Assembly (NCBI GenBank): GCA_017592665.1
Contig: JAGFNW010000024.1
Span: 62,001 to 126,000, forward strand
DNA: 64,000 nucleotides
Reading direction: 5' to 3'
Source of the DNA: Streptosporangiaceae bacterium NEAU-GS5
GTDB taxonomy: Bacteria; Actinomycetota; Actinomycetes; Streptosporangiales; Streptosporangiaceae
Shown: positions 19,419 through 28,345 of the stretch, piece after piece
Numbering within the stretch: the first letter of the stretch is position 1
How the letters are laid out: every line of letters starts with the position of its first letter
Translations under genes and position numbers: made by a program
The notes under the pieces: model-generated
The model's database searches: none
Told to the model about the DNA's origin: nothing
Seen by the model: the letters and a program-made list of their open reading frames with translations, nothing else

Positions 19419-20222
19419 ATGCGATCGGGGACGGCCCTTTGGCGTTCCATGGGTCTGGTGCTGCTGACGGCGGCGTGTAGCGCGCCCGCGGGGGTGGCCG
19501 GGGTCAGCACGGAGTCCTCCGGTCCTAGGCCGAGTGCGGTCCCCTCGGCCTCGCATGTCGCCGCCCCCGTCCGCCCGACGGCCGCCGATCCCGTACGGCT
19601 CCCGCCGCCCAAGGTCTCGCCGTACAAGTACGCGTTCCCGGTCGCCGGCTGCCACGTCACGTACGCCCGCAAGCTGCTCGTGCTGCCCAAGACGACGATC
19701 TGGGCGGCGAAGGGCTGCGCGTTCGTGGCGCCGGTCGCCGGCGTCGTACGCGAGGTCAACATCCAGAACCGGTGGGCCCCCTCGACCGACCGCGGCGCCG
19801 ACCGCGAGGGCAGGTTCGTGACCGTGCTCGGCGACGACGGCGTGCTCTACCTCGGCGGCCACCTCGACTCGGTCGAGGCCGGCATCCGCCCGGGGGTGAA
19901 GGTCAAGGCCGGTCAGCGGCTGGGCCGGGTGGGTAATTCGGGCAACGCCCGCGACACCGGGCCCAACCTCTACTTCGCGATCACCTGGGTCGCCCCGCCG
20001 AAGTTCTGGTGGATCCGGCGCGGCATGGTCGAGCCGTGGAACTACCTCGACGCCTGGTGGGCCGGCAATCCGACGTTCTCGCCGCGCGCGGCCATGGCCT
20101 CGGTGCGCAAGCGCGTCGGCGCCCTGCCGGCCTGCTCCCAGCTGTGCGCGGGCAAGCCGCCGGCGGCACAGCCGCACAAGACGCACGGCCCCAATCCGGA
20201 GATACCCAACCTCGGCGACTGA
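19419..20222 (+). CDS. Degenerate M23 (LytM)-fold lipoprotein
   Basis: The product (267 residues from the ATG at 19419) has a signal peptide with lipobox LTAAC, a Pro/Ala-rich linker, then a LytM-like beta-barrel: [68 protein letters not shown]. An active M23 peptidase needs a His-Asp pair and a HxH motif. Here the last motif reads NLY instead of HLH, so it is probably a non-catalytic cell-wall-binding relative, as in LytM factors that activate other hydrolases. Start choice is uncertain, with a GTG at 19410 also in frame. It ends 35 bp before dnaG. Confidence 0.72.
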   Translation: MRSGTALWRSMGLVLLTAACSAPAGVAGVSTESSGPRPSAVPSASHVAAPVRPTAADPVRLPPPKVSPYKYAFPVAGCHVTYARKLLVLPKTTIWAAKGCAFVAPVAGVVREVNIQNRWAPSTDRGADREGRFVTVLGDDGVLYLGGHLDSVEAGIRPGVKVKAGQRLGRVGNSGNARDTGPNLYFAITWVAPPKFWWIRRGMVEPWNYLDAWWAGNPTFSPRAAMASVRKRVGALPACSQLCAGKPPAAQPHKTHGPNPEIPNLGD

Positions 20223-20257
20223 CACCTGGACCACCGGGTTCCGAATAGACTTTCGTC

Positions 20258-23056
20258 GTGGCCGGGCGCATCAGTGACGAGGACATCGCGCTCGTACGGG
20301 AGCGCTCGCCGATCGCCGACGTGATCGGCGAGTATGTGCAGCTGCGCAACGCCGGCGGCGGCAATCTGAAGGGCCTGTGCCCCTTCCACGACGAGAAGTC
20401 CCCCTCCTTCAACGTCACCCCGACCAACGGTCTCTACTACTGCCTTGCCGGCGAGACCAGAGTGATGACCTGGTCCGGCGTCAGGCCGATCAGCGAGCTC
20501 GCGGGCGGCGTGCACAGGATCCTGGCCGCCGACGGCACGTGGGTCGACGCCCCCTTCAAGTCGTTCGGGGTCCAGCGGCTCATGCGCGTCGTTCTCAGCC
20601 GCAACGGACAGCAGAAGGAGATCTTCGCGACTCCCGAGCACCGCTGGTTCGTGCGGTCAGGGAAGGACCGGAGCCGCCGGCGCGAGCTGACGACGCAGGA
20701 GCTGCGCTCCGAGCACCGTCTGGTCGCCGTGTTCCCCGCCACCAGGGTGAGGAGAACCACGCCGTCGCCCTTCGGGATCGCGCACGGGATCACCTTCGGC
20801 GACGGCACGCGCTGCGGCTCCGGATCGAGGGCGACACTGGATCCGATCAAGGATGTGGCGCTGCTCAAGTGGTTCCCGCACAGTCTGGTGACCGACGGCG
20901 GCACTGATCGGCGCCGCCAGCTGCTCGTCCACCACCTCCCGGGGTTCTTCAAGAGCCTTCCTCCGCTCGACGAGTCCGTCTCCTACCTGAGCGGGTGGCT
21001 GGCCGGATACCTGGCCGCTGACGGGCACGTGGCCAAGGACGGCACCGTCATGCTCAACTGCGCCGACAGGGACGTGCTGGAGTTCGTCCGGCTGGTCTGC
21101 ACCCGGCTGGGGATCGGCACGTTCGGCGTCACCGAGCAGATCCGGGTTGGATTTCCCGGCCGTGAACCGAGTTCGATCTTCCGGATCCACTTCGTCAACG
21201 ACGACATGACCGAGGACTTCTTCCTCCTGGATGAGCACCGCATCCGTTTCCGGGCGAGCACCAAGGCGTTTTCGCGGAAGTCGTGGACGGTGCGGTCGGT
21301 CGAGGAGACCGACAGGGTCGAGGAGGTGTTCTGCGCGACCGTCGAGCACGGTCATGCGTTCGTCCTCGAAGACAACATTCTGACCGGCAACTGCTTCGGG
21401 TGTGGGGAGGGTGGCGACTCGATCACCTTCGTGCAGAAGATCGACGGGTTGTCGTTCGCCGAGGCGGTCGAGCGGCTGGCGGGGCGGGGCGGCATCCAGC
21501 TCCGCTACGAGCAGGGCGGCTATGTCCCGGGGCGGCAGCAGGGCGAGCGGTCGAGGCTGGTCGAGGCGCATCGAGCCGCCGCCGAGTTCTACGCGGCCCA
21601 GCTGGTCGGGCCGGACGCGGGGGTGGCCAGGCGGTTCCTGTCGGAGCGCGGGTTCGAGCGGGTCGACGCCGAGCATTTCGGGGTCGGCTACGCGCCGGCC
21701 GAGTGGGATGCGCTGTCGCGCCACCTGATGGGGCGCGGGTTCACGGCCCAGGAGCTGATCAAGGGCGGGATCTCGCGCGAGGGCCGGCGCGGTCCGATCG
21801 ACCGGTTCCGCGGCCGGCTGGTGTGGCCCATCCGCGACATCACGGGCGACACGATCGGCTTCGGCGCGCGCAAGCTGCTGGATTCCGACGACGGCCCCAA
21901 GTATCTGAACACCCCCGAGTCGCCGATCTATCACAAGAGCTCGGTCCTTTACGGGGTCGACCTGGCCAAACGTGAGATCTCCAAGCGCTCGCAGGTGGTC
22001 ATCGTCGAGGGCTACACCGACGTGATGGCCTGCCATCTGGCCGGGATCCCGACGGCCGTGGCCACGTGCGGCACGGCGTTCGGCGAGGAGCACATCAAGG
22101 TCCTGCGGCGGATCCTGTTCGACCAGGGCCAGGGCGAGGTGATCTTCACCTTCGACGGCGACTCGGCTGGGCAGAAGGCGGCGCTCCGCGCGTTCCAGGA
22201 CGAGCAGAAGTTCGTCACCCAGACGTTCGTGGCCGTGCAGCCCGACGGGCTCGACCCGTGCGATCTGCGGATAAAGCACGGCGACGCGGCCGTGCGCGAC
22301 CTGGTCGCCAGCCGCGATCCGCTGTTCGCGTTCGCCATCCGGAGCGCCATCGGGCGCTACGACATGAACACCAACGAGGGCAAGCTGTCCGCGCTCGACG
22401 CGGCGGCGCCCATCGTGGCGTCCATCAAGGATCGGGCGCTGCGCCAGATGTACGCCGTGGATCTCGACCGGTGGCTCGGTTTCATGAACGAGCGGTTCGT
22501 GGTCGAGCGGGTGGCCGAGATCGCCGCGCGTCCCGTGGCGGCCTCGCCTTCGGCCCCGGCGGCTCGCGGGCCGGTCCAGTCCGGTGAGCCGGGCAGTCCG
22601 TACGCCAAGCTCGAGGCCGAGGCGCTGAAGCTGGCCGTGCAGCGGCCGGCCCTGCTCGGCCCCGAGTTCGACGCGCTGGCCGCCGACACGTTCACGCAGC
22701 CGCAGCTGAGCGAGCTGTTCCTGCTGGTCGTGGAGATCGGTGGCACGGCGTCGGCCGGCGGTGGCGGGCGCGCGTGGGTGGAGCGGCTGCTGGCGGCCGC
22801 TCCCGACGAGCTGCGTCCGCTCATCACCCGGTTCGCGGTCGAGGAACTGCGCGTCATCTCCGAGGAGCGCTACGGCACGCAGGTGCTCGTCCGAATCCAG
22901 GAGATCGCCGTGGGGCGCACGCTCGACCGGCTGAAGGCGCGGATGCAGCGGATCAACCCGGTCGAAGAGCAGCAGGAGTACAACCGGATGTTCGGCGAAC
23001 TGGCCGCCCTGGAACAGCAGCGACGGGTCCTGAGAGAACGCGCGGCCGGGGCGTGA
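20258..23056 (+). CDS. dnaG: DNA primase DnaG, interrupted by an intein
   Basis: DnaG makes RNA primers for replication. The reading frame codes for 932 residues. Removing the in-frame intein (residues 62-378) leaves 615, the normal DnaG length. Exteins show the N-terminal CHC2 zinc domain ([13 protein letters not shown], then after splicing [11 protein letters not shown]), the RNA-polymerase core with TOPRIM motifs ([28 protein letters not shown]) and a C-terminal DnaB-interacting domain. The GTG start gives [26 protein letters not shown] element lies 7 bp before the GTG, so leaderless translation is possible. It sits in the classical dnaG-sigma order. Confidence 0.95.
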   Translation: MAGRISDEDIALVRERSPIADVIGEYVQLRNAGGGNLKGLCPFHDEKSPSFNVTPTNGLYYCLAGETRVMTWSGVRPISELAGGVHRILAADGTWVDAPFKSFGVQRLMRVVLSRNGQQKEIFATPEHRWFVRSGKDRSRRRELTTQELRSEHRLVAVFPATRVRRTTPSPFGIAHGITFGDGTRCGSGSRATLDPIKDVALLKWFPHSLVTDGGTDRRRQLLVHHLPGFFKSLPPLDESVSYLSGWLAGYLAADGHVAKDGTVMLNCADRDVLEFVRLVCTRLGIGTFGVTEQIRVGFPGREPSSIFRIHFVNDDMTEDFFLLDEHRIRFRASTKAFSRKSWTVRSVEETDRVEEVFCATVEHGHAFVLEDNILTGNCFGCGEGGDSITFVQKIDGLSFAEAVERLAGRGGIQLRYEQGGYVPGRQQGERSRLVEAHRAAAEFYAAQLVGPDAGVARRFLSERGFERVDAEHFGVGYAPAEWDALSRHLMGRGFTAQELIKGGISREGRRGPIDRFRGRLVWPIRDITGDTIGFGARKLLDSDDGPKYLNTPESPIYHKSSVLYGVDLAKREISKRSQVVIVEGYTDVMACHLAGIPTAVATCGTAFGEEHIKVLRRILFDQGQGEVIFTFDGDSAGQKAALRAFQDEQKFVTQTFVAVQPDGLDPCDLRIKHGDAAVRDLVASRDPLFAFAIRSAIGRYDMNTNEGKLSALDAAAPIVASIKDRALRQMYAVDLDRWLGFMNERFVVERVAEIAARPVAASPSAPAARGPVQSGEPGSPYAKLEAEALKLAVQRPALLGPEFDALAADTFTQPQLSELFLLVVEIGGTASAGGGGRAWVERLLAAAPDELRPLITRFAVEELRVISEERYGTQVLVRIQEIAVGRTLDRLKARMQRINPVEEQQEYNRMFGELAALEQQRRVLRERAAGA
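20441..21391 (+). mobile_element. Intein with LAGLIDADG homing endonuclease, inserted in DnaG
   Basis: The 317-residue insert begins with the catalytic Cys of block A ([20 protein letters not shown]). It shows block B ATPEHRW (TxxH), two dodecapeptide endonuclease motifs ([13 protein letters not shown] at intein residues about 112-124, and [14 protein letters not shown] at about 184-197), block F ([20 protein letters not shown]) and block G ILTGN followed by +1 Cys. Both dodecapeptides keep an acidic residue, so the endonuclease may be active. The penultimate residue is Gly rather than the usual His. It interrupts the zinc ligands exactly before the Cys of CFGCG, so primase needs splicing to fold its zinc domain. 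Confidence 0.93.
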
Positions 23057-23188
23057 ATAACTTTACTTTCCACGCCGCACACGTCCCAAACATTGCCTTG
23101 ATATCGATCTGGTAATGACCTTCGGCTTACCAAGCGTGCCAAAAATAGGCCTGCCATTTTCTCACTCGTATACCGCAGACTGTGATGC

Positions 23189-24340
23189 GTGGGTGCATCG
23201 GTGCTGCCAAGCGGCCCGCCATCGGTAGACCAGGTGGCGGATCTCGTCGCGAGAGGAAGGGAGCGCGGAAGCGTCACGGTAGACGACGTGGCCGCCGCGC
23301 TCGACCGCTCCGAGCTGCCCGCAGACGCGCTCGAGCGCGTCGTGCGGATGCTCGCCGAAAACGGGGTTGAGGTGCTCGAGCCACAGGGCGACGAGGACGT
23401 TATCAAGCCCGACGAGGAGGATGTCGGCAAACGCGCGCCAACGAGTGACCTGGTCCGGATCTATCTGCGTGAGATCGGCAGGGTCCCCCTGCTGACCGCG
23501 GAGGAGGAGGTCGAGCTCGCCAAGGCCATCGAGGCGGGGCTGTTCGCCGAGGACAAGGTGTGCGCGAGCGCGGCCGTGCGGGTCGCCCGCCCCGAGCTCG
23601 AGGAGCTCATCTGGGAGGGCGTGCGCGCCAAGCAGCGGCTCATCGAGGCCAACCTGCGGCTCGTGGTGTCGATCGCGAAACGCTATGTGGGCCGCGGCAT
23701 GCTGTTCCTCGATCTGATCCAGGAGGGCAATCTCGGGCTCATCCGCGCGGTCGAGAAATTCGACTACACCAAGGGCTATAAGTTCTCGACGTACGCCACG
23801 TGGTGGATTCGCCAGGCGATCACCAGGGCGATCGCGGACCAGGCGCGGACCATTCGAATTCCCGTGCATATGGTCGAGACGATCAACAAATTAGTGCGGG
23901 TGCAGCGCCAGCTCCACCAGGACCTCGGCCGGGAGCCCGCGCCCGAGGAGATCGCCGCGGAGATGGATCTGCCGATCGAGCGGGTCGTGGAGATCCAGCG
24001 GATCGCCCAGGAGCCGGTCTCGCTTCAGTCGCCCATCGGCGAAGAGGACTCCGACCTCGGTGACTTCATCGAAGACGCCGACGCCGTGGTGCCCATCGAG
24101 GCGGCCGCGTTCATCATGCTGCAGGATCAGCTGGACGACATTCTGGCCACGCTGTCCGAGCGCGAGCAGCGGATCATCCAGCTGCGGTTCGGGCTGGCCG
24201 ACGGCCACCCGCGCACGCTGGAGGAGGTCGGCCGCGAGTTCGGCGTGACCAGGGAGCGGATCCGGCAGATCGAGTCCAAAACCCTCGCCAAGCTGCGGCA
24301 CCCGACCCGGGCCCAGATGCTCCGCGATTATCTCGACTGA
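23189..24340 (+). CDS. RNA polymerase sigma-70 factor, primary (HrdB/SigA) type
   Basis: The 383-residue product has a short region 1.1-like N-terminus ([26 protein letters not shown]), region 1.2 ([29 protein letters not shown]), region 2 ([56 protein letters not shown]), region 3 and region 4 ([25 protein letters not shown]). Its nearness to dnaG recalls the macromolecular-synthesis operon and supports a primary or HrdB-like role. It starts at GTG 23189. The 132-bp gap after dnaG is relatively AT-rich and may hold its own promoter. A strong hairpin follows its stop. Confidence 0.9.
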   Translation: MGASVLPSGPPSVDQVADLVARGRERGSVTVDDVAAALDRSELPADALERVVRMLAENGVEVLEPQGDEDVIKPDEEDVGKRAPTSDLVRIYLREIGRVPLLTAEEEVELAKAIEAGLFAEDKVCASAAVRVARPELEELIWEGVRAKQRLIEANLRLVVSIAKRYVGRGMLFLDLIQEGNLGLIRAVEKFDYTKGYKFSTYATWWIRQAITRAIADQARTIRIPVHMVETINKLVRVQRQLHQDLGREPAPEEIAAEMDLPIERVVEIQRIAQEPVSLQSPIGEEDSDLGDFIEDADAVVPIEAAAFIMLQDQLDDILATLSEREQRIIQLRFGLADGHPRTLEEVGREFGVTRERIRQIESKTLAKLRHPTRAQMLRDYLD

Positions 24341-24354
24341 ACGGGTCGGCTGAA

Positions 24355-24391
24355 CGGCCCCGGCGGCCCTTGACAGGGGGCGCCGGGGCCG
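24355..24391 (+). terminator. Terminator hairpin after the sigma factor gene
   Basis: CGGCCCCGGCG pairs perfectly with CGCCGGGGCCG (11 bp). The inner bases CCCT/AGGG can extend the stem. It begins 15 bp after the sigma factor stop and ends the dnaG-sigma transcription unit. There is no T-run. Confidence 0.75.
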
Positions 24392-24455
24392 AGCCATGGC
24401 GGGACACTGAACGAAACTTTCTTGTCGTGGCGATTTCGGCGGCCTTAACTGAGGT

Positions 24456-25685
24456 ATGGAAGGTCGGCCGGGGGTGGATGACGCCGCGCTCGAACAGGCC
24501 GCGATGGCCGTGCTCGACGCTAATTGGACGGGGTCTGCCACGGTGCCCGCACCGGGGATCTATCCGCATCAGTGGAGCCTCGACTCGGCGCTGATCGCCA
24601 TCGGCCTGGCCCGGCGGCGGCCGGGACGTGCGTGGGCCGAGCTCGGGTCGCTGTTCGCGGCCCAGTGGCGTAACGGGATGATTCCGCACATCGTCTTCCA
24701 GCCCGGACACGGTTATTTCCCGGGGCCGTCGACCTGGCGGTCGGCCGACCATCCTGACGCTCCGCGCGGGGTGGCCACGTCCGGGCTGACCCAGCCGCCG
24801 CTGCACGCCTTCGCCGTGTGGTGGATCTGGCGGCACTCGGCCACCGACGCCTCCGACTTCGTACGGCAGGCCTGGCCGGCCCTGGTCGCCCAGCACCACT
24901 ATTTGTCGACATGTCGTGATCTGGCGGGATCGGGGCTGGCGGCGATCATCCATCCGTGGGAGTCGGGGATGGACGACAGCCCCGCCTGGGACGCCCCGCT
25001 GGCGGCCATCCGGCGCGACGGCGACCGGTATGACCGCTTCGCCTGGCTGGCCATCCGCTACCGCGACCACGGCTACTCGTCGGACTATCTGCGCGCCGAC
25101 CACCCGTTCGCGGTCGAGTGCCCGCTGTTCAACGGGGTCTGGCTGGTGTCCTGCTGGGCGCTGAGCCGGCTCGCCGCACTCGCCGGTGCCGACCCCGTCC
25201 CGTACGACGAGGCCGCCCAGCGGATCAGACGCGCCCTGCTCGACCGGCTGTGGAACGGCGCCTTCTACGCGCGCGACCTGCGGGCCGGGCGGCTCATCCC
25301 GATATGTACGGTCGGCGGCTTCGGGCCGCTGCTGGACCCCGGGCTGCCGCGGCCCACGGTGGAGGCGCTGGCCGACCTGCTGCAGTCGACCCGGTTCATG
25401 GGGGCGGCCGGATATCCCGTGCCCAGTTGTGAGATCAGGGCCGCCGAGTTCGACCGGGCGACGTACTGGAGGGGCCCCTCGTGGGTGAGCACCAACTGGC
25501 TGCTCCGGCGGGCGGCCGCCGTACACGACCTGAAGGACCTGGAGCGCGCGCTGACCGCCGGCACGCTGCGGCTGGTGCGGCAGGCGGGATTCCGGGAGTG
25601 CTTCGACCCGTTCGACGGCACGGGGCGCGGCTGCCGCGACTTCTCCTGGTCGGCCGCCCTCACCCTCGACCTGCTGGCCGGATAA
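24456..25685 (+). CDS. GH63-like glycosidase (mannosyl/glucosylglycerate hydrolase type)
   Basis: This 409-residue (alpha/alpha)6-barrel enzyme has motifs shared by GH63 and trehalase-like families: YPHQWSLDSALIAIGLAR, the Asp-containing IIHPWESGMDDSPAWD (probable general acid region) and YWRGPSWVSTNW near the C-terminus. Small bacterial members hydrolyse mannosylglycerate or glucosylglycerate, compatible solutes. The substrate here is not proven. No signal peptide is seen, so it acts in the cytoplasm. The ATG at 24456 has GAGG very close. A GTG at 24474 preceded by GGGGG is an alternative. The next gene follows after 10 bp. Confidence 0.75.
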   Translation: MEGRPGVDDAALEQAAMAVLDANWTGSATVPAPGIYPHQWSLDSALIAIGLARRRPGRAWAELGSLFAAQWRNGMIPHIVFQPGHGYFPGPSTWRSADHPDAPRGVATSGLTQPPLHAFAVWWIWRHSATDASDFVRQAWPALVAQHHYLSTCRDLAGSGLAAIIHPWESGMDDSPAWDAPLAAIRRDGDRYDRFAWLAIRYRDHGYSSDYLRADHPFAVECPLFNGVWLVSCWALSRLAALAGADPVPYDEAAQRIRRALLDRLWNGAFYARDLRAGRLIPICTVGGFGPLLDPGLPRPTVEALADLLQSTRFMGAAGYPVPSCEIRAAEFDRATYWRGPSWVSTNWLLRRAAAVHDLKDLERALTAGTLRLVRQAGFRECFDPFDGTGRGCRDFSWSAALTLDLLAG

Positions 25686-25695
25686 CCTGCGGATC

Positions 25696-26166
25696 ATGAG
25701 ACTGTTCGGATCCCGGCTGCCCCAGGACGTGCGCGACACGCTCGGTGGGGAGCGGCCCCTCACTCATGGGCGTACGGCCGACGGCGGCTACGCCGTGGCC
25801 ACGCTCGTGGCGCTGCACCTGCCCGGCGGCCTCACGCTGCCCTGGCACCTGATCGACCGGGCGGTCTGGGACGAGGAGGGGGTCACGGTGGTGATGACCG
25901 ACGGCACCCGGCACCGGGCCGTCCTGCCCGACCCGGGCGCGCTGCCCGAGACCATCCGTGAGCGGGTGACCAACTCCATCGTGGCAAGCCGATATGTGCG
26001 CCTGTCGGAGCGCGGGGGAGTGCGATTCGTGGCGCGGCGCCTGCCCGGCACGGACGCGCCCGAATGGCAGCTCGTCTACGACCCTGAGCTCGACCCCGAC
26101 GACCCCGGCCTTCGCGCCATGGCCGACCAAGCCCTGGAAGAGGTAAGGCGCAGCCTCGGCATCTGA
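25696..26166 (+). CDS. Conserved hypothetical actinobacterial protein
   Basis: The 156-residue product (MRLFGSRLPQDVRDTLGGERPL) is soluble. It has a repeated strand-rich core: RTADGGYAVATLVALHLP, LPWHLIDRAVWDEEGVTVVMTDGTRH, then ASRYVRLSERGGVRFVARRLPG and an acidic C-terminus. It resembles uncharacterised actinobacterial proteins of similar length. It starts 10 bp after the glycosidase stop, so the two are likely cotranscribed, but the domain gives no functional clue. Confidence 0.7.
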   Translation: MRLFGSRLPQDVRDTLGGERPLTHGRTADGGYAVATLVALHLPGGLTLPWHLIDRAVWDEEGVTVVMTDGTRHRAVLPDPGALPETIRERVTNSIVASRYVRLSERGGVRFVARRLPGTDAPEWQLVYDPELDPDDPGLRAMADQALEEVRRSLGI

Positions 26167-26208
26167 CGGTCCGCATGCCCGGGTCACGAGCCGGGCATGC
26201 GAGTGGGC

Positions 26209-26523
26209 CTATGAGTTGTGGTCGGTCTGCTCGGGCCAGCCGGTGGCGGTGGTCACCTGCGCGCCGACCGTCTCCGACTCCCACGGCTCGGTCTTGCGCA
26301 GGAACGGCACCTTGCCGCCGAGCTTGTCTTCGGCCAGATCCTTGGCCTTGCCGGCGGCCTTCGCGGCCTGCGCCCCGACCAGGCCCGCCGCCTCCTGGAC
26401 GCTCGGGTTGTCGGCCACCCGCCGCGCCGCACGCTTGATCTGCTCATACCGATCGCGGCCGGCCCGAGTGCCCAGCACATAGCCGGCGGCCAATCCGGCA
26501 GCGAATATCATCTTGTTCCGCAT
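26209..26523 (-). CDS. YtxH-like small membrane-anchored protein
   Basis: This protein of 104 residues starts MRNKMIFAAGLAAGYVLGTRAGRDRYEQI, a glycine-rich single membrane helix followed by a basic and amphipathic Ala/Lys-rich helix. This pattern is typical of YtxH-domain stress proteins. The ATG at 26523 is chosen because GGAGGG lies six bases upstream. A longer frame from 26565 lacks that. The function of the family is poorly known (envelope or general stress). Confidence 0.75.
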   Translation of the reverse strand: MRNKMIFAAGLAAGYVLGTRAGRDRYEQIKRAARRVADNPSVQEAAGLVGAQAAKAAGKAKDLAEDKLGGKVPFLRKTEPWESETVGAQVTTATGWPEQTDHNS

Positions 26524-26689
26524 CTTCACCCTCCGCGCCCAAGGTCGCTTGTGGTCGTCGGACACCTACCCAGGGGCTACATGATCTATCCGATCGCCGT
26601 CGATGTGCGAAGACGCCCACTGGTGCGCTAATCTGAATCCGCGTCGAAGGGATGGGCTCCAAACCCTGAACCTCCAGCGTATGCAGCGA

Positions 26690-26762
26690 TCCCGTGTAGC
26701 TCAATCGGCAGAGCAGCCGGCTGTTAACCGGCAGGTTATAGGTTCGAGTCCTATCGCGGGAG
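26690..26762 (+). tRNA. tRNA-Asn (GTT)
   Basis: A 73-nt cloverleaf is seen. The acceptor stem TCCCGTG pairs with CGCGGGA, with one G-T pair. The D arm GCTC...GAGC, anticodon stem GCCGG/CCGGC with loop CTGTTAA (anticodon GTT at 26723-26725), and T arm with GGTTCGAGTCC are present. The discriminator is G, and the 3' CCA is not encoded. Confidence 0.96.
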
Positions 26763-26778
26763 CACGGTTTTTCGCAGC

Positions 26779-26811
26779 AGGCCCTCGTCCCGGAGTCGGG
26801 ATCGAGGGCCT
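26779..26811 (+). terminator. Hairpin downstream of tRNA-Asn
   Basis: AGGCCCTCG pairs with CGAGGGCCT (9 bp), and the inner CCC/GGG extends the stem. It starts 16 bp after the tRNA end and is a likely terminator. Confidence 0.65.
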
Positions 26812-26818
26812 TGGTCAT

Positions 26819-26947
26819 TCAGGGGTTGAAGGCCATCCGCCGCAGGATCGCCGTCGTTTGGGCCGCTCGGCCGGCGTAGGGCTCGGGCCGCCTGCCCGAC
26901 TCGATCGTCTCGGCCAGGACAAGAAGATCATCGGGTCCGAGCCGCAC
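26819..26947 (-). pseudogene. Short coding remnant beside tRNA-Asn
   Basis: The last 42 codons of a minus-strand frame (from GTG 26947) read MRLGPDDLLVLAETIESGRR and end RAAQTTAILRRMAFNP. This looks like natural helical protein sequence, unlike the upstream part of the same frame, which is not protein-like. It may be the end of a gene whose 5' part was lost, or a small gene. No family is recognised. Its place directly next to a tRNA gene, a common integration site, fits the scar of a lost element, but that is speculation. Confidence 0.3.
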
Positions 26948-27212
26948 GGCGCGCCTTCCGGACAACGAGAGTCGTGCCGAAAGACGGGAGCCTCGGTGTT
27001 CTCCGATCTGGCCACGCTCTGTTGTGGTTTGTATACGGATTTGGAGGACAAATCTGGGGGCTGTCGCAGAAAATGTGATCCGCCGCGCCTGGTGGCTCCT
27101 TGTGAGGGGTCGCCTCGAATCTGTAATCGCAGCGGGGGAGGGCCGCTGAGTCAGGGCGCCGCGCCGCCCCGGAAGCGGTGTGGGCCCGTAAGCGAGATGT
27201 GGCGGTTGTGCC
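26948..27212. other. Intergenic region upstream of the nitric oxide synthase gene
   Basis: No convincing gene is seen here. The stretch holds an inverted repeat at 27038-27054 (GATTTG, loop GAGGA, CAAATC), about 160 bp before the NOS start and next to TATACG. This could be an operator or part of the promoter. A 24-codon frame from GTG 27076 exists but lacks support. Confidence 0.35.
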
Positions 27213-28334
27213 GTGCTTTCGTGGGTGAAGTCGAGGTCGAGGAAACAGGGCGACAGACCCGTACTGGATAAGGAATGGGAGGAGGCCGAGCGGTTCATCC
27301 GGCTGTTCTACGCGGAGAACCCCTCGGCGGGAGCCGTACGCTCTCGTTTGCGCGAGGTCGCGGCGGAGATCGGGCGGTCGGGGACATACACGCACACCCC
27401 GGCCGAGCTGGCCTTCGGCGCGCGCGTCGCGTGGCGCAACAGCAGCCGCTGCATCGGCCGGCTCTACTGGCGGTCGCTGCGGATCAGAGATCGGCGGGAG
27501 GCCGGCACGGCCGACGCCGTGGCCGAGGAGTGCGTCGAGCATCTGACGGCCGCGACCAACAACGGCAAGATCCGTCCGACGATCACCGTTTTCGCGCCCG
27601 ACCGGCCGGCGGAGCGGGCGCCGCGCGTGCGCAACGAGCAGCTCATCCGCTACGCCGCCTATCGCGCGCCGGACGGCGCCGTGATCGGCGACCCGCTGAA
27701 CCTGGGCCTGACCGACCAGGCCCTCGAACTCGGCTGGCAGGGCCGGGGCGGCCGGTTCGACGTGCTGCCACTGATCATCGAGGCCGAGGGCGGGCCGGTG
27801 CTGCGGGAGCTGCCGTCCGAGGTGATCCTGGAGGTGCCGCTGACCCACCCGGAGTACGCCTGGTTCGCCGACCTCGGCCTGCAGTGGCATGCCGTTCCGG
27901 CGATATCCAACATGTGCCTGGAAATAGGCGGCATCTGCTACCCGTGCGCGCCCTTCAACGGCTGGTACATGGGCACCGAGATCGGCGCGCGCAACCTCGC
28001 CGACGCCGACCGCTACGACCAGCTGCCGATCGTCGCCGAACGGCTCGGCCTCGACATCACCAACGACCGCACGCTCTGGCGCGACCACGCGCTCGTCGAG
28101 GTGAACGTCGCCGTGCTGCACTCGTTCGCCGCGGCCGGGGTGACCATGAGCGACCACCACACCGAGGCGCGCCGATTCATGACGCATCTGGAACGGGAGG
28201 AACGATCGGGGCGGGTCTGCCCCGCCGACTGGTCGTGGATCGTGCCGCCCCTGTCGGGGTCGCTGACGCCGGTCTTCCACCGCTACTACGACGAGGCCCA
28301 GCTGACTCCTGCCTTCGTCCACCACATGGTGTAG
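27213..28334 (+). CDS. nos: Nitric oxide synthase, oxygenase domain (bacterial NOS)
   Basis: Bacterial NOS oxidises L-arginine to NO and citrulline using heme and a pterin, with electrons from unrelated flavodoxins or reductases. The heme-ligand motif ARVAWRNSSRCIGR has the proximal Cys at residue 80. The arginine-site Glu is in GWYMGTEIGARNL (residue 256), and the dimer/pterin end reads CPADWSWIVPPLSGSLTPVFH. The length of 373 residues equals an oxygenase alone, with no reductase domain. The start is a GTG at 27213, and another GTG at 27225 is possible. A crotonase gene follows after 11 bp. No txt-type nitration genes are nearby. Confidence 0.93.
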   Translation: MLSWVKSRSRKQGDRPVLDKEWEEAERFIRLFYAENPSAGAVRSRLREVAAEIGRSGTYTHTPAELAFGARVAWRNSSRCIGRLYWRSLRIRDRREAGTADAVAEECVEHLTAATNNGKIRPTITVFAPDRPAERAPRVRNEQLIRYAAYRAPDGAVIGDPLNLGLTDQALELGWQGRGGRFDVLPLIIEAEGGPVLRELPSEVILEVPLTHPEYAWFADLGLQWHAVPAISNMCLEIGGICYPCAPFNGWYMGTEIGARNLADADRYDQLPIVAERLGLDITNDRTLWRDHALVEVNVAVLHSFAAAGVTMSDHHTEARRFMTHLEREERSGRVCPADWSWIVPPLSGSLTPVFHRYYDEAQLTPAFVHHMV

Positions 28335-28345
28335 AACTATATTCT

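Noticed and set aside
17874-20234. 786-codon minus-strand open frame over the FAD reductase and lipoprotein genes
   Set aside because: No domain is visible, and the plus-strand genes have clear motifs and ribosome sites.
20441-21391. Extra sequence in dnaG first considered as a frameshift, misassembly or inserted gene
   Set aside because: The frame is continuous, the insert has all intein blocks, and removing it restores the exact zinc motif YYCFGCG.
26444-26818. Minus-strand open frame across tRNA-Asn
   Set aside because: It reads through the tRNA in antisense and its translation is typical of annotation artefacts over tRNAs.
27076-27150. 24-codon frame from GTG before the NOS gene (MIRRAWWLLVRGRLES...)
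   Set aside because: There is no ribosome site, no similarity, and it starts inside an ATGTGA. The chance of a random frame is high in this DNA.
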